Assembly (NCBI GenBank): GCA_903906515.1
Contig: CAIVKO010000009.1
Span: 1 to 50,641 of the forward strand
Length of the DNA: 50,641 bases
Direction of reading: 5' to 3'
From: Akkermansiaceae bacterium
GTDB lineage: Bacteria; Verrucomicrobiota; Verrucomicrobiia; Verrucomicrobiales; Akkermansiaceae
Below the pieces are notes generated by a model that was not told the DNA's origin, ran no database searches, and saw only the letters and a list, made by a program, of their open reading frames with translations. Shown here piece after piece: positions 24,504 through 33,445 of this stretch. Made by a program: the position numbers and the translations under genes. Numbering within the stretch: the first letter of the stretch is position 1; each line of letters begins with the position of its first letter.

Positions 24504-24944
24504 TTACGCCGCCCGCTTGCGAAGAAACAACATCTCACTCCACGCACCCAGGCCGATGCCCAGCGCGTAGACGGGCAGATCCGGCCAATTGAAGGTGGAA
24601 CCCAGCACGAGGCGTCCCGGCAGCGTGGCACGCACGGCATCGATCCACGGCGCATGGTAAAGCTGAGAGAATTCGATGGCCCAGGCAAAGATCAATGCCA
24701 ACAGCGCCAGCGTCAGTGTGGATGCCCGTGGAATCAGAAACCCGAATCCCACAAACACCATCAGCGCCCACAACGCGTCGCCACCGTATTTCGACAGCCA
24801 TTCCGGCATGGATACCAGCGGCGAACGCCAAAGCAAACCGGCTGCCACAACCACGATTGCCAGCACCAGATAGACCCCACGGCTACGGATCGGCGTCTGA
24901 GACGCGTAGCGCCTGGCAGGAATGATGTGAAGGCGGTGCTGCAT
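24504..24944 (-). CDS. DUF2809 family membrane protein
   Basis: 146 residues with four hydrophobic segments. The family signature is visible in WLSKYGGDALWALMVFVGFG and IEFSQLYHAPWIDAVRAT, followed by GRLVLGSTFNWPDLPVYALG. DUF2809 proteins are small inner-membrane proteins of unknown function. ATG at 24944; the first 20 residues are basic and cytoplasmic. It ends 13 bases from the RDASGR-repeat gene on the opposite strand, so the two are convergent with hardly any space for a terminator. Confidence 0.88.
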   Translation of the reverse strand: MQHRLHIIPARRYASQTPIRSRGVYLVLAIVVVAAGLLWRSPLVSMPEWLSKYGGDALWALMVFVGFGFLIPRASTLTLALLALIFAWAIEFSQLYHAPWIDAVRATLPGRLVLGSTFNWPDLPVYALGIGLGAWSEMLFLRKRAA

Positions 24945-25075
24945 GGAGTGAACGGGTTGTGTAACCGCACCTGCGGGGTTTGTGCAAGTTCATACACGCA
25001 CCGACAGAATATAAAGTTACTCATTGGATTCTAATGTCTGATCGGGCAGACTGCGGCACCCCTAGCCCACCCCAC

Positions 25076-25837
25076 ATGAAAAAACTTCCTGAAATCCTGT
25101 TCGCCTTCTGGGTGATGAAAATATGCGCCACCACCCTGGGCGAAACGGCGGGCGACCTGCTGTCCATGACGATGGACGTGGGCTATGCAACGAGCACGAT
25201 AATCCTGATGTCTATCTTCCTGGTGACGGTGGTGGCCCAGCTCCTGTCGAAACGCTACCACCCTTTCCTTTACTGGGCGGTGATTCTTTCCACGAGCACC
25301 GCAGGCACGACGATGTCCGACTACATGGACCGCACGCTGGAACTGGGATATGCGAAAGGCAGCGCTATTTTGTTAGGAATTCTACTCGCCATTTTCACTT
25401 ACTGGCGCTCGACCGGCAGCTCGCTCTCGGTGGAAAAAGTCCACACGCCGAAAGTGGAGATCCTCTATTGGACGGCGATCTTGTTTTCCAACACACTGGG
25501 CACGGCGCTGGGTGACTATCTAGCAGATGATTCGGGGCTCGGGTTTGCAGGGGGCGCGATGCTGATCGGCGGCTTGCTGGCGGTGGTGGTGGCGCTGACG
25601 TTTTTCACCAACATTTCAAGAGTGTTGTTATTCTGGATCGCCTTCGTTCTGACGCGGCCGTTCGGAGCGACGCTGGGAGACGTATTAACGAAAGATCATG
25701 ATAAAGGCGGTCTGGGTTTCGGCACCATCGGCTCATCGGCCGTACTTGGAGGCGTGTTGCTGTTGCTGGTGTTGGTTGAATTGTGGAGACACAAGAACAT
25801 ACCGACCGAGCCGGAAGTGATCGCGGAAGAATTGTAA
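25076..25837 (+). CDS. COG4705-type membrane protein with fourfold internal repeat
   Basis: About 253 residues and roughly eight membrane segments. The ATG at 25076 (MKKLPEILFAFW) is chosen over upstream in-frame starts at 24980 and 25034, which add a hydrophilic leader. Four homologous units are visible, each with a T/F-x-G/S-x-x-x-G/S-D motif followed by a G-x-G/A turn: TLGETAGDLLSMTMDVGYA, TTMSDYMDRTLELGYA, TLGTALGDYLADDSGLGFA and PFGATLGDVLTKDHD. The fourfold repeat with conserved Asp within the membrane suggests a channel or transporter built from duplicated two-helix units. Homologues are annotated only as uncharacterised membrane-anchored proteins. No operon partner. Confidence 0.8.
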   Translation: MKKLPEILFAFWVMKICATTLGETAGDLLSMTMDVGYATSTIILMSIFLVTVVAQLLSKRYHPFLYWAVILSTSTAGTTMSDYMDRTLELGYAKGSAILLGILLAIFTYWRSTGSSLSVEKVHTPKVEILYWTAILFSNTLGTALGDYLADDSGLGFAGGAMLIGGLLAVVVALTFFTNISRVLLFWIAFVLTRPFGATLGDVLTKDHDKGGLGFGTIGSSAVLGGVLLLLVLVELWRHKNIPTEPEVIAEEL

Positions 25838-26226
25838 CGAACCGAGGGAAGCGAATGATCACATCATTGACTCTTTACACCCGCATTGCCTCGGATAGCA
25901 AACCTCAAACGTTGAATAAATTTCATCCCTATGATCTGAGGCGCTCCTTTGCGGTTAAGCCGATTGCCAAAAAAGCCCTTGCAGCAACGGTGATTCTTGA
26001 TGAATGAATTCGTGCCGCTACACGGGTGTGACATCGGGAGTAACTTCTGTTTGGAAGCTCCGGGCAGAATGCCCGGGCCATTTGGCACGGAAATTCCTGT
26101 ATTCCAGAACCCTACGTTTCCTGGAAAGAACTGCGGTGATGGTGGGATTTTCGGAATACGCTTGGAGGTTGACGATACGACCGGTGTTTGTAATCTCGTG
26201 GTGTTGAAAGCATCCAGCCCCGCCAA
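25838..26226 (+). other. Intergenic region with hairpins, no supported gene
   Basis: About 390 bases between the COG4705 gene and spoIIM. Open frames on both strands here lack starts, family features and codon bias, and I do not support any. There is a strong GC hairpin at 26060-26076 and a second inverted repeat, TTCCAG ... CTGGAA, near 26104-26125. It may be a non-coding element or repeat family member, and it must also hold the promoter of the SpoIIM operon, which I could not place. Confidence 0.35.
26060..26076. repeat. GC-rich perfect hairpin
   Basis: CCGGGCA-GAA-TGCCCGG: 7-bp perfect stem with a 3-base loop. No T-run follows on either strand, so an intrinsic terminator is not indicated. 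Could be part of an interspersed palindromic repeat or a structured RNA. Confidence 0.4.
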
Positions 26227-27198
26227 ATGACATCCGGAGATTTCGAGCACAAGAACCAGGCGCGCTGGCTGGAGTATGAGCGGTTGGTAGAGCGCTTGGA
26301 AAAAGGCGGAGTGGTTCCGGAGGCCGGTCAGATGCCGCAGAGGTTCCGCGAGTTGTGTGTGGACTTGTCTTTGGCGGAATCGCGGATGTATGGGGCGCGC
26401 GTGACCGAGCGGCTCAACGCGCTGGTGATCCGCGGATACGAGGTGATTTACCGGACGCGGCGGGGCGGTTGGGAAAAAGCGCTCTCGTTCGTGACCACGG
26501 AGTTTCCGCGCACTGTGCGGCGCGAGTGGCGTCTTTTCTGGCTTTGCAATCTGGTGTTCTGGGTGCCGTTTTTCGTGATGATGATTTCCGCCGCGTATGA
26601 CATCCGCTGGACGCAAGCGATGCTCGGGCCGGACGGCATGGTCTCGATGGAGCAGATGTATGGCGGCAAGGAGGAACAAATCGCGCACCTCAGATCGGAA
26701 TACGGCTCCAATTTCATGATGTTCTGTTTTTACATCTACAACAACGTGGCAATCGACTTCCGGATCTTCGCTGGAGGCATGGCGGGCGGCGTGGGGACCT
26801 TGTTTTTCCTGTTGTTCAACGGGCTCTCGATGGGGGCCGCCGCCGGATATGTGAACCACGCGTGCAATCCGGAATCGTTCTGGACATTCGTGTGCGGACA
26901 TTCGTCGTTTGAGTTGTTAGGCATGATCGTCTCCGGGATGGCGGGTATGCGGTTAGGACTGGCGGTGTTGCGGCCGGGACGCCTGCCGCGGGTGCGTGCG
27001 CTGGTGGAGGCCTCCAAACAGGCGCTGCCGCTGATCTACGGCGCTGCGCTTCTAACCGGTCTAGCGGCGGTGGTGGAGGGATTCTGGTCGGCGCAGGAAA
27101 TCCCGTCAGGGGTGAAGTATGCCTTCGGGATCAGCGGATGGATTCTGCACACCGTGTATTTTTTACTAGCAGGAAGGGAGACGACCAATGCGGCTTGA
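26227..27198 (+). CDS. Stage II sporulation protein M-like (SpoIIM/DUF95) membrane protein
   Basis: 323 residues. A hydrophilic N-terminal helical part (to about residue 95, with the family stretch FRELCVDLSLAESRMYG) precedes six or so membrane helices including FIYNNVAIDFRIFAGGM-like sequence (YIYNNVAIDFRIFAGGMAGG), GLSMGAAAGYVNH and HSSFELLGMIVSGMAGMRLG. In non-sporulating bacteria this family regularly accompanies MoxR and DUF58 genes, as here, so sporulation is not implied. The stop overlaps the start of the next gene by 11 bases. First gene of a five-gene operon; an RDD-family partner often found upstream is not seen. Confidence 0.88.
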   Translation: MTSGDFEHKNQARWLEYERLVERLEKGGVVPEAGQMPQRFRELCVDLSLAESRMYGARVTERLNALVIRGYEVIYRTRRGGWEKALSFVTTEFPRTVRREWRLFWLCNLVFWVPFFVMMISAAYDIRWTQAMLGPDGMVSMEQMYGGKEEQIAHLRSEYGSNFMMFCFYIYNNVAIDFRIFAGGMAGGVGTLFFLLFNGLSMGAAAGYVNHACNPESFWTFVCGHSSFELLGMIVSGMAGMRLGLAVLRPGRLPRVRALVEASKQALPLIYGAALLTGLAAVVEGFWSAQEIPSGVKYAFGISGWILHTVYFLLAGRETTNAA

Positions 27199-28696
27199 AT
27201 CGGTGACGGCGGAAATCCGCCCGCGCAGCGATTGGGAGGCCGTGGATCTGGGTCTGGCGCTGGCACGTCGGGATTTCTGGCGCTGTTTCGCGATTTGGTG
27301 GCTGGCGGTGTTGCTGCCGACGGTGGCGGCGGGATGGTGGTTGTGGGATTCTCCCATGTTGGTGCTGGTTTTATTCTGGTGGTGGAAGCCGGTGGGATCG
27401 CGAATGGTGTTGTTTGAGATCAGCCGCCGCCTGTTCGGCGAGGCGCCGACATGGAAGGCATCGCTGCGGGAGATTCCGAAGGCCTGGGTGCGGCGGTTTT
27501 TCTATCGGCTGGTATGGGCGCGGTTCTCACCATGGATGCCGGTCACTCTGGCGGTGGAGGAACTGGAAGGGCTGCGCGGAAAAGCCTATCAACAACGTTG
27601 CGGCCAGGTCAACCGCCGTGGAGACGGTGTGGTGATGTGGATTTACGTGCTCGCGGATCTGGGAGCGTGCTGGTTCGGCATGGCGATCCTCGTGGTGGTG
27701 CTCATGTGCGTCCCGGATGGTCAGGATGGTGCTTGGCGTGCCGCGGCGGAGAGTTGGGAACCCAGCACACCATGGGAAATCCCCGGACTCATTATGCGCA
27801 CGGTGTTGTGCTGTGTGATGCTGGCGATGTCCCTGATGGAAATTTTCGTAACCGGCGCGGGTTTTGGCATCTACATCAACAACCGCACCTGGATCGAGGG
27901 TTGGGATGTGGAACTGGCATTCAAACGCATGGCCGCACGCCTGAGCAAGGTGGTGCTGCCGTGCGTGATGATTTTCCTGATGCTCTCCCCCACCCCGGCC
28001 CGTGCTCAGGAGGCACCTGAACCAGCACCTGCACCCGTGACCGCACCAGCGTCCGTGTCCAAACCCGTGCGGGTGATGCGTGAGGTGAAGACCGCGCCGG
28101 AATTCAAGGTCCACACCGTGAAGCAGAAGGTGCCGTTGGAATCCAAAACGTCATGGAGTTGGCTGGAGCAACTGCTGCGGATGCTTCATTTCTTCGGCAG
28201 TGGCGGCGCGTGGTTAAGTAATGTTTTCACGGTGAGCATGATCGCATTGTTAGTCGGGCTGATCGGATGGCTGGTGTGGATCAACCGCCATGCTTTCCTA
28301 CGGCGCGGAAACTACGGAGGCGGAGATAGTCCGATCTCGCCGCGGGCACGGGTGGTGATGGGCATGGATATCTCCCCGGAGAATCTGCCGACGGATGTTC
28401 CGGGTGCGGCTTTGGCATTATGGCGGCGGGGCATGCACCAGGAAGCATTGGGGCTGCTCTATCGGGGAGCCATCTCGCGGGTGATCGAGATGGGCCGTGT
28501 GGAAATCCAGGAATCCGATACCGAGGGCGATTGCGTGCGGCGTGTCAACCAGGCCGGCGACGCGGTGCATCCGGCATATTTCCAAGGAATCACCGGGGTA
28601 TGGATGCGCCTGGCCTACGCCGGGAACCGGCCGCAGGACGAAGAGGTGGAATCGTTATGCCGACAATGGCCGTTTGGAGACAGGAGGGGCGCATGA
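27188..28696 (+). CDS. Membrane protein with C-terminal DUF4129-like domain
   Basis: 502 residues. ATG at 27188 preceded by a good ribosome-binding site (AGGGAG). N-terminal half: several membrane helices with many Trp and Arg (WWLAVLLPTVAAGWWLW, LVLFWWWKPVGSR). A signal-like segment and Pro/Ala linker (PTPARAQEAPEPAPAP) near residues 270-290 is followed by another helix near 345-370. The C-terminus resembles DUF4129: ALWRRGMHQEALGLLYRGAIS followed by D-x-E-G-D-C-V-R-R. Such proteins accompany MoxR/DUF58 systems; molecular role unknown. Overlaps spoIIM upstream by 11 bases, and its TGA overlaps the next ATG (ATGA). Confidence 0.75.
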   Translation: MRLESVTAEIRPRSDWEAVDLGLALARRDFWRCFAIWWLAVLLPTVAAGWWLWDSPMLVLVLFWWWKPVGSRMVLFEISRRLFGEAPTWKASLREIPKAWVRRFFYRLVWARFSPWMPVTLAVEELEGLRGKAYQQRCGQVNRRGDGVVMWIYVLADLGACWFGMAILVVVLMCVPDGQDGAWRAAAESWEPSTPWEIPGLIMRTVLCCVMLAMSLMEIFVTGAGFGIYINNRTWIEGWDVELAFKRMAARLSKVVLPCVMIFLMLSPTPARAQEAPEPAPAPVTAPASVSKPVRVMREVKTAPEFKVHTVKQKVPLESKTSWSWLEQLLRMLHFFGSGGAWLSNVFTVSMIALLVGLIGWLVWINRHAFLRRGNYGGGDSPISPRARVVMGMDISPENLPTDVPGAALALWRRGMHQEALGLLYRGAISRVIEMGRVEIQESDTEGDCVRRVNQAGDAVHPAYFQGITGVWMRLAYAGNRPQDEEVESLCRQWPFGDRRGA

Positions 28697-29802
28697 AACG
28701 CTGGCTGCTGATCCTACTGCCGGCGCTCTTTCTAACGGCATGTGAATACAAGGAAGAGGAACGCGAAATCGGCTACAAGGGCAAGGCCAGGATCAACCCG
28801 TGGCTGGCAGTGGAACGCTATGCCACCCATACCGGCAGGCAAGTCCAACCGGTGATCGCATGGACACCGCCGGAATCAAAGGACGCAGTGTGGATTATTC
28901 CCGCCTCCATTTTAGGCAACGAAAGTTATACCCGCAGGATGGAGAGTTGGGTAAAATCCAGAGGCCACCTGATTTTGTTAGTTGAGCACGCGGACTCCGA
29001 GACCAATGACTGGTCGGGTTACGCTATGCCACCGGATTTGAAACCCGCTCTTTTTTCGATGCTTGAACGGGCCGGCATCAAGCTGGACAAGATCGGCGCA
29101 TCCGGCGAAACCACGGCGGATACCATCAAATTCGAAGAAGAGGAATACAAGGTCAACGCCAAATCGGTCGCCACCGTCGCTACAAAAAATGAGAAAGCCG
29201 GAGTCTTCGCATCACGCGCTGTCGGCAACGGAAGAATTTCCGTCATCACGGACGGGCGAATTTTCCGCAACCGCTGGATAAGCGACAACGAACACGCCGA
29301 ACTCCTGCAAGCGCTCATCGACGCGACGGACAACGGTGGAAGAATCGGAATCATGCGCGGGTCCGGGCTTTCCCTGTGGGGGCTGATCGTGGAGTATCTT
29401 CCGCATGTTCTGCTAGGCCTTGGAGTGTGGATGCTGCTTTGGCTGTGGAAGAATCTTTCGCGTTTCGGTCCGATCGAGCCTGCCACCGCGCCGCCGGTGC
29501 TCAGGGGATACGAACATCACCTTGAAGCGCTGGGGGATTTCCAATGGCGGTTGGACCACGGAGCAGCGCTATTGGCACCGCTGCGCGGGCAGATCGTGGA
29601 AATCGGCCAGCGGACCAGCGTGCGCTCCGGCTGCCGCGACGATGATTTCTTCCAATTCCTGGCCGACCGTGCAGGCTTGACACGCGAGCGGGTTTTCCGG
29701 GCGTTGGCGGAACAAAAGCCGGCCGACGCCGCGATCCTCACCCGCACCACTGCGGATCTCCAACAATTGCTCAAAGTCCTCAACCCCAACCCACAATCAT
29801 GA
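28693..29802 (+). CDS. DUF4350-type membrane lipoprotein
   Basis: About 369 residues. The ATG at 28693 follows a near-ideal AGGAGG (28682-28687) and overlaps the upstream TGA (ATGA); the frame is open much further upstream but that part is a shadow of the previous gene. The leader MKRWLLILLPALFLTAC ends in a lipobox (Cys17). The extracytoplasmic domain matches DUF4350: WIIPASILGNESYTRRMESW, HLILLVEHADS, and a GNGRISVITDGRIFRNRWI region. A membrane helix lies near residues 225-255 and a cytoplasmic helical tail follows. DUF4350 proteins are constant neighbours of MoxR and DUF58 genes. Four-base overlap with moxR. Confidence 0.8.
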   Translation: MKRWLLILLPALFLTACEYKEEEREIGYKGKARINPWLAVERYATHTGRQVQPVIAWTPPESKDAVWIIPASILGNESYTRRMESWVKSRGHLILLVEHADSETNDWSGYAMPPDLKPALFSMLERAGIKLDKIGASGETTADTIKFEEEEYKVNAKSVATVATKNEKAGVFASRAVGNGRISVITDGRIFRNRWISDNEHAELLQALIDATDNGGRIGIMRGSGLSLWGLIVEYLPHVLLGLGVWMLLWLWKNLSRFGPIEPATAPPVLRGYEHHLEALGDFQWRLDHGAALLAPLRGQIVEIGQRTSVRSGCRDDDFFQFLADRAGLTRERVFRALAEQKPADAAILTRTTADLQQLLKVLNPNPQS

Positions 29803-30791
29803 CACAAGACCCACAAGACATGCCGGCAGCAGAAGTCCCACCAGCTAACACACTGGCGCACCTGATCCAACGCATGAGGGAGGAAATCCGCGGCGTCATC
29901 CTCGGCCAGGATGTCGTGATCGACCAGGTGCTCGCCGCGCTGCTGGCGGGCGGACACATTCTATTGGAAGGCAAACCCGGACTGGGCAAAACCCACCTCG
30001 TCACCACGCTGGCGAAGACCTTCGGCGGGGCATCCGGGCGCATCCAGTTCACACCCGACCTGATGCCTTCGGATGTCACGGGTTTCCGGCTGTTCGACAT
30101 GAAAAGCCAAACATTCCAACTCCGGCAGGGACCGGTGTTCACCAACCTTCTGTTAGCCGACGAAATCAACCGTGCTCCTGCGAAAACCCAGGCCGCCCTG
30201 CTGGAGGTCATGCAAGAACGACAGGTGACCATCGATGGCGAGACGCTCAAACTCTCACCGCCATTCATGACGCTGGCCACGCAAAACCCGGTCGAGCACG
30301 AGGGCACCTATCCGCTGCCGGAGGCGCAGTTGGATAGGTTCATCATGAAGGTGCTCATCGGCTATCCCGAGCGCGCGGCCGAGTGCGAGATCGTCACCCG
30401 CGCGTCATGCGAAAGCCCGGGAAATTCCGGTGGCGAGGTATCATTGGTTTGCGGACCGGAGGAAATCGTCGCCGCACAGCAGGCGACCGCTGCGGTGCAG
30501 GTGGTGCCGGAGGTGGTGGCCTACGCGGTGGCGCTGGCCAAGGCCACGCGCGAGTCGAGGGCCATTTCGCTGGGCGCCGGAACCCGTGGAGCGATCAGCC
30601 TCGTTAGAACCAGCAAGGCATTCGCTGTTCTGGACGGCCGTGATTACGTCACACCGGACGACATCAAGCGCGCGGCGCTGCCGGTGCTGCGCCACCGTGT
30701 GCAACTCACGCCCGAAGTGGCGATCAGCGGCCAGGAAGTGGACGAAGTGCTTCGTGCGATCGTCGAAAGCGTTCCCGCTCCCCGCGGTTAG
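29799..30791 (+). CDS. MoxR-family AAA+ ATPase
   Basis: 330 residues. Walker A is GKPGLGKT (58-65), Walker B is LLLADEINR, followed by the MoxR signature [19 protein letters not shown] and sensor 1 in [20 protein letters not shown]. The C-terminal lid domain ([20 protein letters not shown]) is complete. MoxR ATPases act as chaperones that mature or remodel protein complexes, typically with DUF58 and VWA-domain partners; the DUF58 partner follows at a 5-base distance. No VWA protein is in the window. The start at 29799 overlaps the DUF4350 stop. Cytoplasmic, intact, and highly typical in length. Confidence 0.95.
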   Translation: MTQDPQDMPAAEVPPANTLAHLIQRMREEIRGVILGQDVVIDQVLAALLAGGHILLEGKPGLGKTHLVTTLAKTFGGASGRIQFTPDLMPSDVTGFRLFDMKSQTFQLRQGPVFTNLLLADEINRAPAKTQAALLEVMQERQVTIDGETLKLSPPFMTLATQNPVEHEGTYPLPEAQLDRFIMKVLIGYPERAAECEIVTRASCESPGNSGGEVSLVCGPEEIVAAQQATAAVQVVPEVVAYAVALAKATRESRAISLGAGTRGAISLVRTSKAFAVLDGRDYVTPDDIKRAALPVLRHRVQLTPEVAISGQEVDEVLRAIVESVPAPRG

Positions 30792-30796
30792 AAATC

Positions 30797-32104
30797 ATGA
30801 TGACTCCCGCATACCGGTTGCTGGTGGTTTCCATGGCATGGCTGCTGCTTGGCGCGGTGGTCGCCGTGGTTCCGGCGCTGGCCCCGGCGTGGCAGTGGCT
30901 GGGTATGGCTGCGGCGGGGGTATCGTTGTTAGATTTAGCGTTGGCATGGTGGACGAGTCCGCTGGGTGTCACACGGCGTCTGCCCGGCCGTTTTGCGTTA
31001 GGACAATCCGGCGAGGTGACTCTGACACTTGGCAACGAAGGAAACACTCCGGCCCGGATCGAGGTTTTCGACGGCATCCCCCGCCGCGCGGTGGCGGAGG
31101 TGCTTCCGTGGTCGGGGGACTTGTCTCCGCGAAAGGAAATCCGGGTGATTTATCCGGTAACACTCGTCGAGCGCGGCGAGGCGGTCTTCGGGCCGGTGCA
31201 TGTCAGACGCCGGTCGCCACTGGGATTGTGGACGAAAACAACCCTGCATCTCGAACCGGAAATCGTGAAGGTCTATCCGAACTACGAACCGGTGATCCGC
31301 TTCGCGCTGCTGGCCATGCAACACCGCGAGAGCCCGATGGGCATCGTGCGACGGCCGCGCGCAGGGACCAGCCGGGATTTCCACCAACTGCGCGACTACC
31401 GCGATGGCGACCCGCTGGCCCAGATTGACTGGAAGGCCACCTCGCGCAGGCAGACGCTCATCAGCCGTGACTATCAGGAACAGCGCGATCAATCGGTGGT
31501 CTTCCTGCTGGACACCGGACGCCGGATGCGTGCGCTGGACGGTGGTCTGCCGCAGTTCGACCACATTCTCAACTCAGTTCTGTTAGTCGCGCACGTGGCG
31601 CTTCGCCAAGGCGACCAGGTGGCGGTGAAATCCTTCGGCGGGACCGACCGCTGGCTGCCGCCGATGAAGGGCTCGCACGCGATGCCGGTGTTGCTCAACC
31701 ATCTTTACGACTATCAAACCACGCCCGCGCCCAGCGATTTCGCCGGGGCGGTGGAAAAACTAATGATGCGCCAGCGCCGGAGGTCGCTGGTGATTCTTCT
31801 AACCAACCTACGCGGAGAGGATGGCAAGGAGTTGTTGCCCGCGCTGCAAGTGTTGAATTCCCGCCACCTGGTGTTGCTGGCAAGCATGAGGGAGGCCGCG
31901 GTGCAAGATGCGTTTACAAAGCCGGTGGAGTCATTTTCCTCCGCGCTGCGCTATTTGGCGGCGGACCGTTACGTGCAGGAGCGCCGGGAAATCCTCGCCA
32001 GTCTCGGCGCGTCGGGGATTCTGACGCTCGACTCCACGGCCAAGGACTTTCCGATGCGGCTTGCCAACAGCTATTTCGACATCAAGGCGGCCGGCAGGCT
32101 GTGA
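30797..32104 (+). CDS. DUF58 domain protein, MoxR partner
   Basis: 435 residues. Two N-terminal membrane helices (to about residue 60), a beta-rich middle part, then the DUF58 signature RPRAGTSRDFHQLRDYRDGD followed by IDWKATSR near residues 205-225. After it a VWA-like fold is suggested by VVFLLDTGRRMRA. The family interacts with MoxR ATPases. It closes the SpoIIM-DUF4129-DUF4350-MoxR-DUF58 operon; the next gene begins about 15 bases on and may be co-transcribed. ATG at 30797; a second ATG one codon later is equally possible. Confidence 0.92.
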   Translation: MMTPAYRLLVVSMAWLLLGAVVAVVPALAPAWQWLGMAAAGVSLLDLALAWWTSPLGVTRRLPGRFALGQSGEVTLTLGNEGNTPARIEVFDGIPRRAVAEVLPWSGDLSPRKEIRVIYPVTLVERGEAVFGPVHVRRRSPLGLWTKTTLHLEPEIVKVYPNYEPVIRFALLAMQHRESPMGIVRRPRAGTSRDFHQLRDYRDGDPLAQIDWKATSRRQTLISRDYQEQRDQSVVFLLDTGRRMRALDGGLPQFDHILNSVLLVAHVALRQGDQVAVKSFGGTDRWLPPMKGSHAMPVLLNHLYDYQTTPAPSDFAGAVEKLMMRQRRRSLVILLTNLRGEDGKELLPALQVLNSRHLVLLASMREAAVQDAFTKPVESFSSALRYLAADRYVQERREILASLGASGILTLDSTAKDFPMRLANSYFDIKAAGRL

Positions 32105-32119
32105 TACGGATTTTATGGC

Positions 32120-33427
32120 ATGGACGGAAACCGGATTTCTGATCAGTCTCGCGTTGTGATGTCCGACGAATCCGGCAAATCCTGGCCCCGCGGCTATTGG
32201 AACCTCATGTTCACCCAATTCCAGGGTGCGTTCTCGGACAACGCCCTGCGCTGGCTGGTGATCTTCCCGGTGTTGGCGTCCGCGACGCTCGCCGATGCGC
32301 AAAAAGACGACTTCGCCTCGCATGCCTCGCTGCTTTTCGCGGTGCCGTTTTTATTATTCTCCACCATCGGCGGATGGATGGCGGACCGATTCAGCAAGCG
32401 CTCGGTGATGATTGGGGTGAAACTGTGTGAGATCCTGATCATGTGTTATGCCGCGCTGGCCCTGGCATGGGAAAACCAAGCGCTGCAACTCGCCGCGATC
32501 TGCATGATGGGTGTACACAGCACGTTTTTCGCACCAGCGAAATACGGCATCATGCCTGAAATACTGCCGACCTCGAAGCTCTCCTCGGGCAACGGAATTC
32601 TGGAACTTCTAACATTCATCGGCATCATCCTCGGCACCTTCGCAGGCGGATGGATGGCGGAAACTCTGGTCCATCACGAAGTCTGGTCCGGGCTGCTGCT
32701 GGCGCTGTTGGCCGGGATCGGATGTCTCACCAGTTTTGGCATTGCCAAGGTCCCTGCGGCGGATCCGGTGAAAAAACTCAATTTCAATATCCTCGCCGAG
32801 ATTTGGATCAATCTCCGCGTCATGAAACAAGACCGCGACCTGTGGCGGGCCAACTGGGGGAACACCGGATTCTTTTTCGTCGCCACACTGGTGCAGATCA
32901 ATCTCGCGCTCTTCTCGCAGAAAGTTTTTCATCTCAAACCCACCGAACAGGCGTGGCTCCAGGCTGCGCTCAGCCTCGGCATCGGCGTCGGCAGCATGCT
33001 GGCAGGCAGACTCTCGCGAGGACGCATCGAATACGGACTCATCCCGTTTGGAACAGGGATGATGGCCTTGGCGGGATTCTGCATGGGCCTACCCGGTGTG
33101 AGCCAGGCGTGGTTCACTGCGGCGCTCGCATTGTTAGGTGTCGGCGGCGGCCTCTTCATCGTCCCGGTCGTTTCTGTCCTGCAGCACCGGCCGTCACCCC
33201 AAACCAAGGGGGCCGTGCAGGGTGCGGTGAGCTGGCTTTCATGGGTCGGCATCGCTGCGGCGGCCATCACCCAGAGCATTCTATCAGGCAAGCTCCACCT
33301 CGGATACGACCGGGTTTTCTGGTTCTGCGGTGCAGTCGCCGCGATCACCGGTCTTTTCGTCACATGGTCGCGCCCGAGCGCGGTGCCGGACATGATCGCG
33401 CGCTGGAAAAACCGTGGCACGGAGTGA
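32120..33427 (+). CDS. MFS transporter, LplT-like (lysophospholipid flippase type)
   Basis: 435 residues, 12 membrane helices expected. The opening GYWNLMFTQFQGAFSDNALRW is typical of the LplT branch that in many bacteria is fused or adjacent to phospholipid acyltransferases; GGWMADRFSKRSVMIG is the MFS loop 2-3 motif. The adjacent gene is a PlsC-like acyltransferase, which supports a role in bringing lysophospholipid or a related lipid across the inner membrane for re-acylation. Start: ATG at 32120 or, with a shorter leader, ATG at 32159 (MSDESGK); neither has a clear ribosome-binding site. Confidence 0.82.
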   Translation: MDGNRISDQSRVVMSDESGKSWPRGYWNLMFTQFQGAFSDNALRWLVIFPVLASATLADAQKDDFASHASLLFAVPFLLFSTIGGWMADRFSKRSVMIGVKLCEILIMCYAALALAWENQALQLAAICMMGVHSTFFAPAKYGIMPEILPTSKLSSGNGILELLTFIGIILGTFAGGWMAETLVHHEVWSGLLLALLAGIGCLTSFGIAKVPAADPVKKLNFNILAEIWINLRVMKQDRDLWRANWGNTGFFFVATLVQINLALFSQKVFHLKPTEQAWLQAALSLGIGVGSMLAGRLSRGRIEYGLIPFGTGMMALAGFCMGLPGVSQAWFTAALALLGVGGGLFIVPVVSVLQHRPSPQTKGAVQGAVSWLSWVGIAAAAITQSILSGKLHLGYDRVFWFCGAVAAITGLFVTWSRPSAVPDMIARWKNRGTE

Positions 33428-33445
33428 ATCAAAATTCATCAGACC

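Noticed and set aside
25864-26901. Long minus-strand frame across the spoIIM gene start
   Set aside because: It is antisense to a well-recognised gene for most of its length and its remaining part has no coding character.
26227-27198. Evidence for sporulation
   Set aside because: SpoIIM-like proteins commonly occur with MoxR/DUF58 in non-sporulating bacteria, and no other sporulation gene is present.
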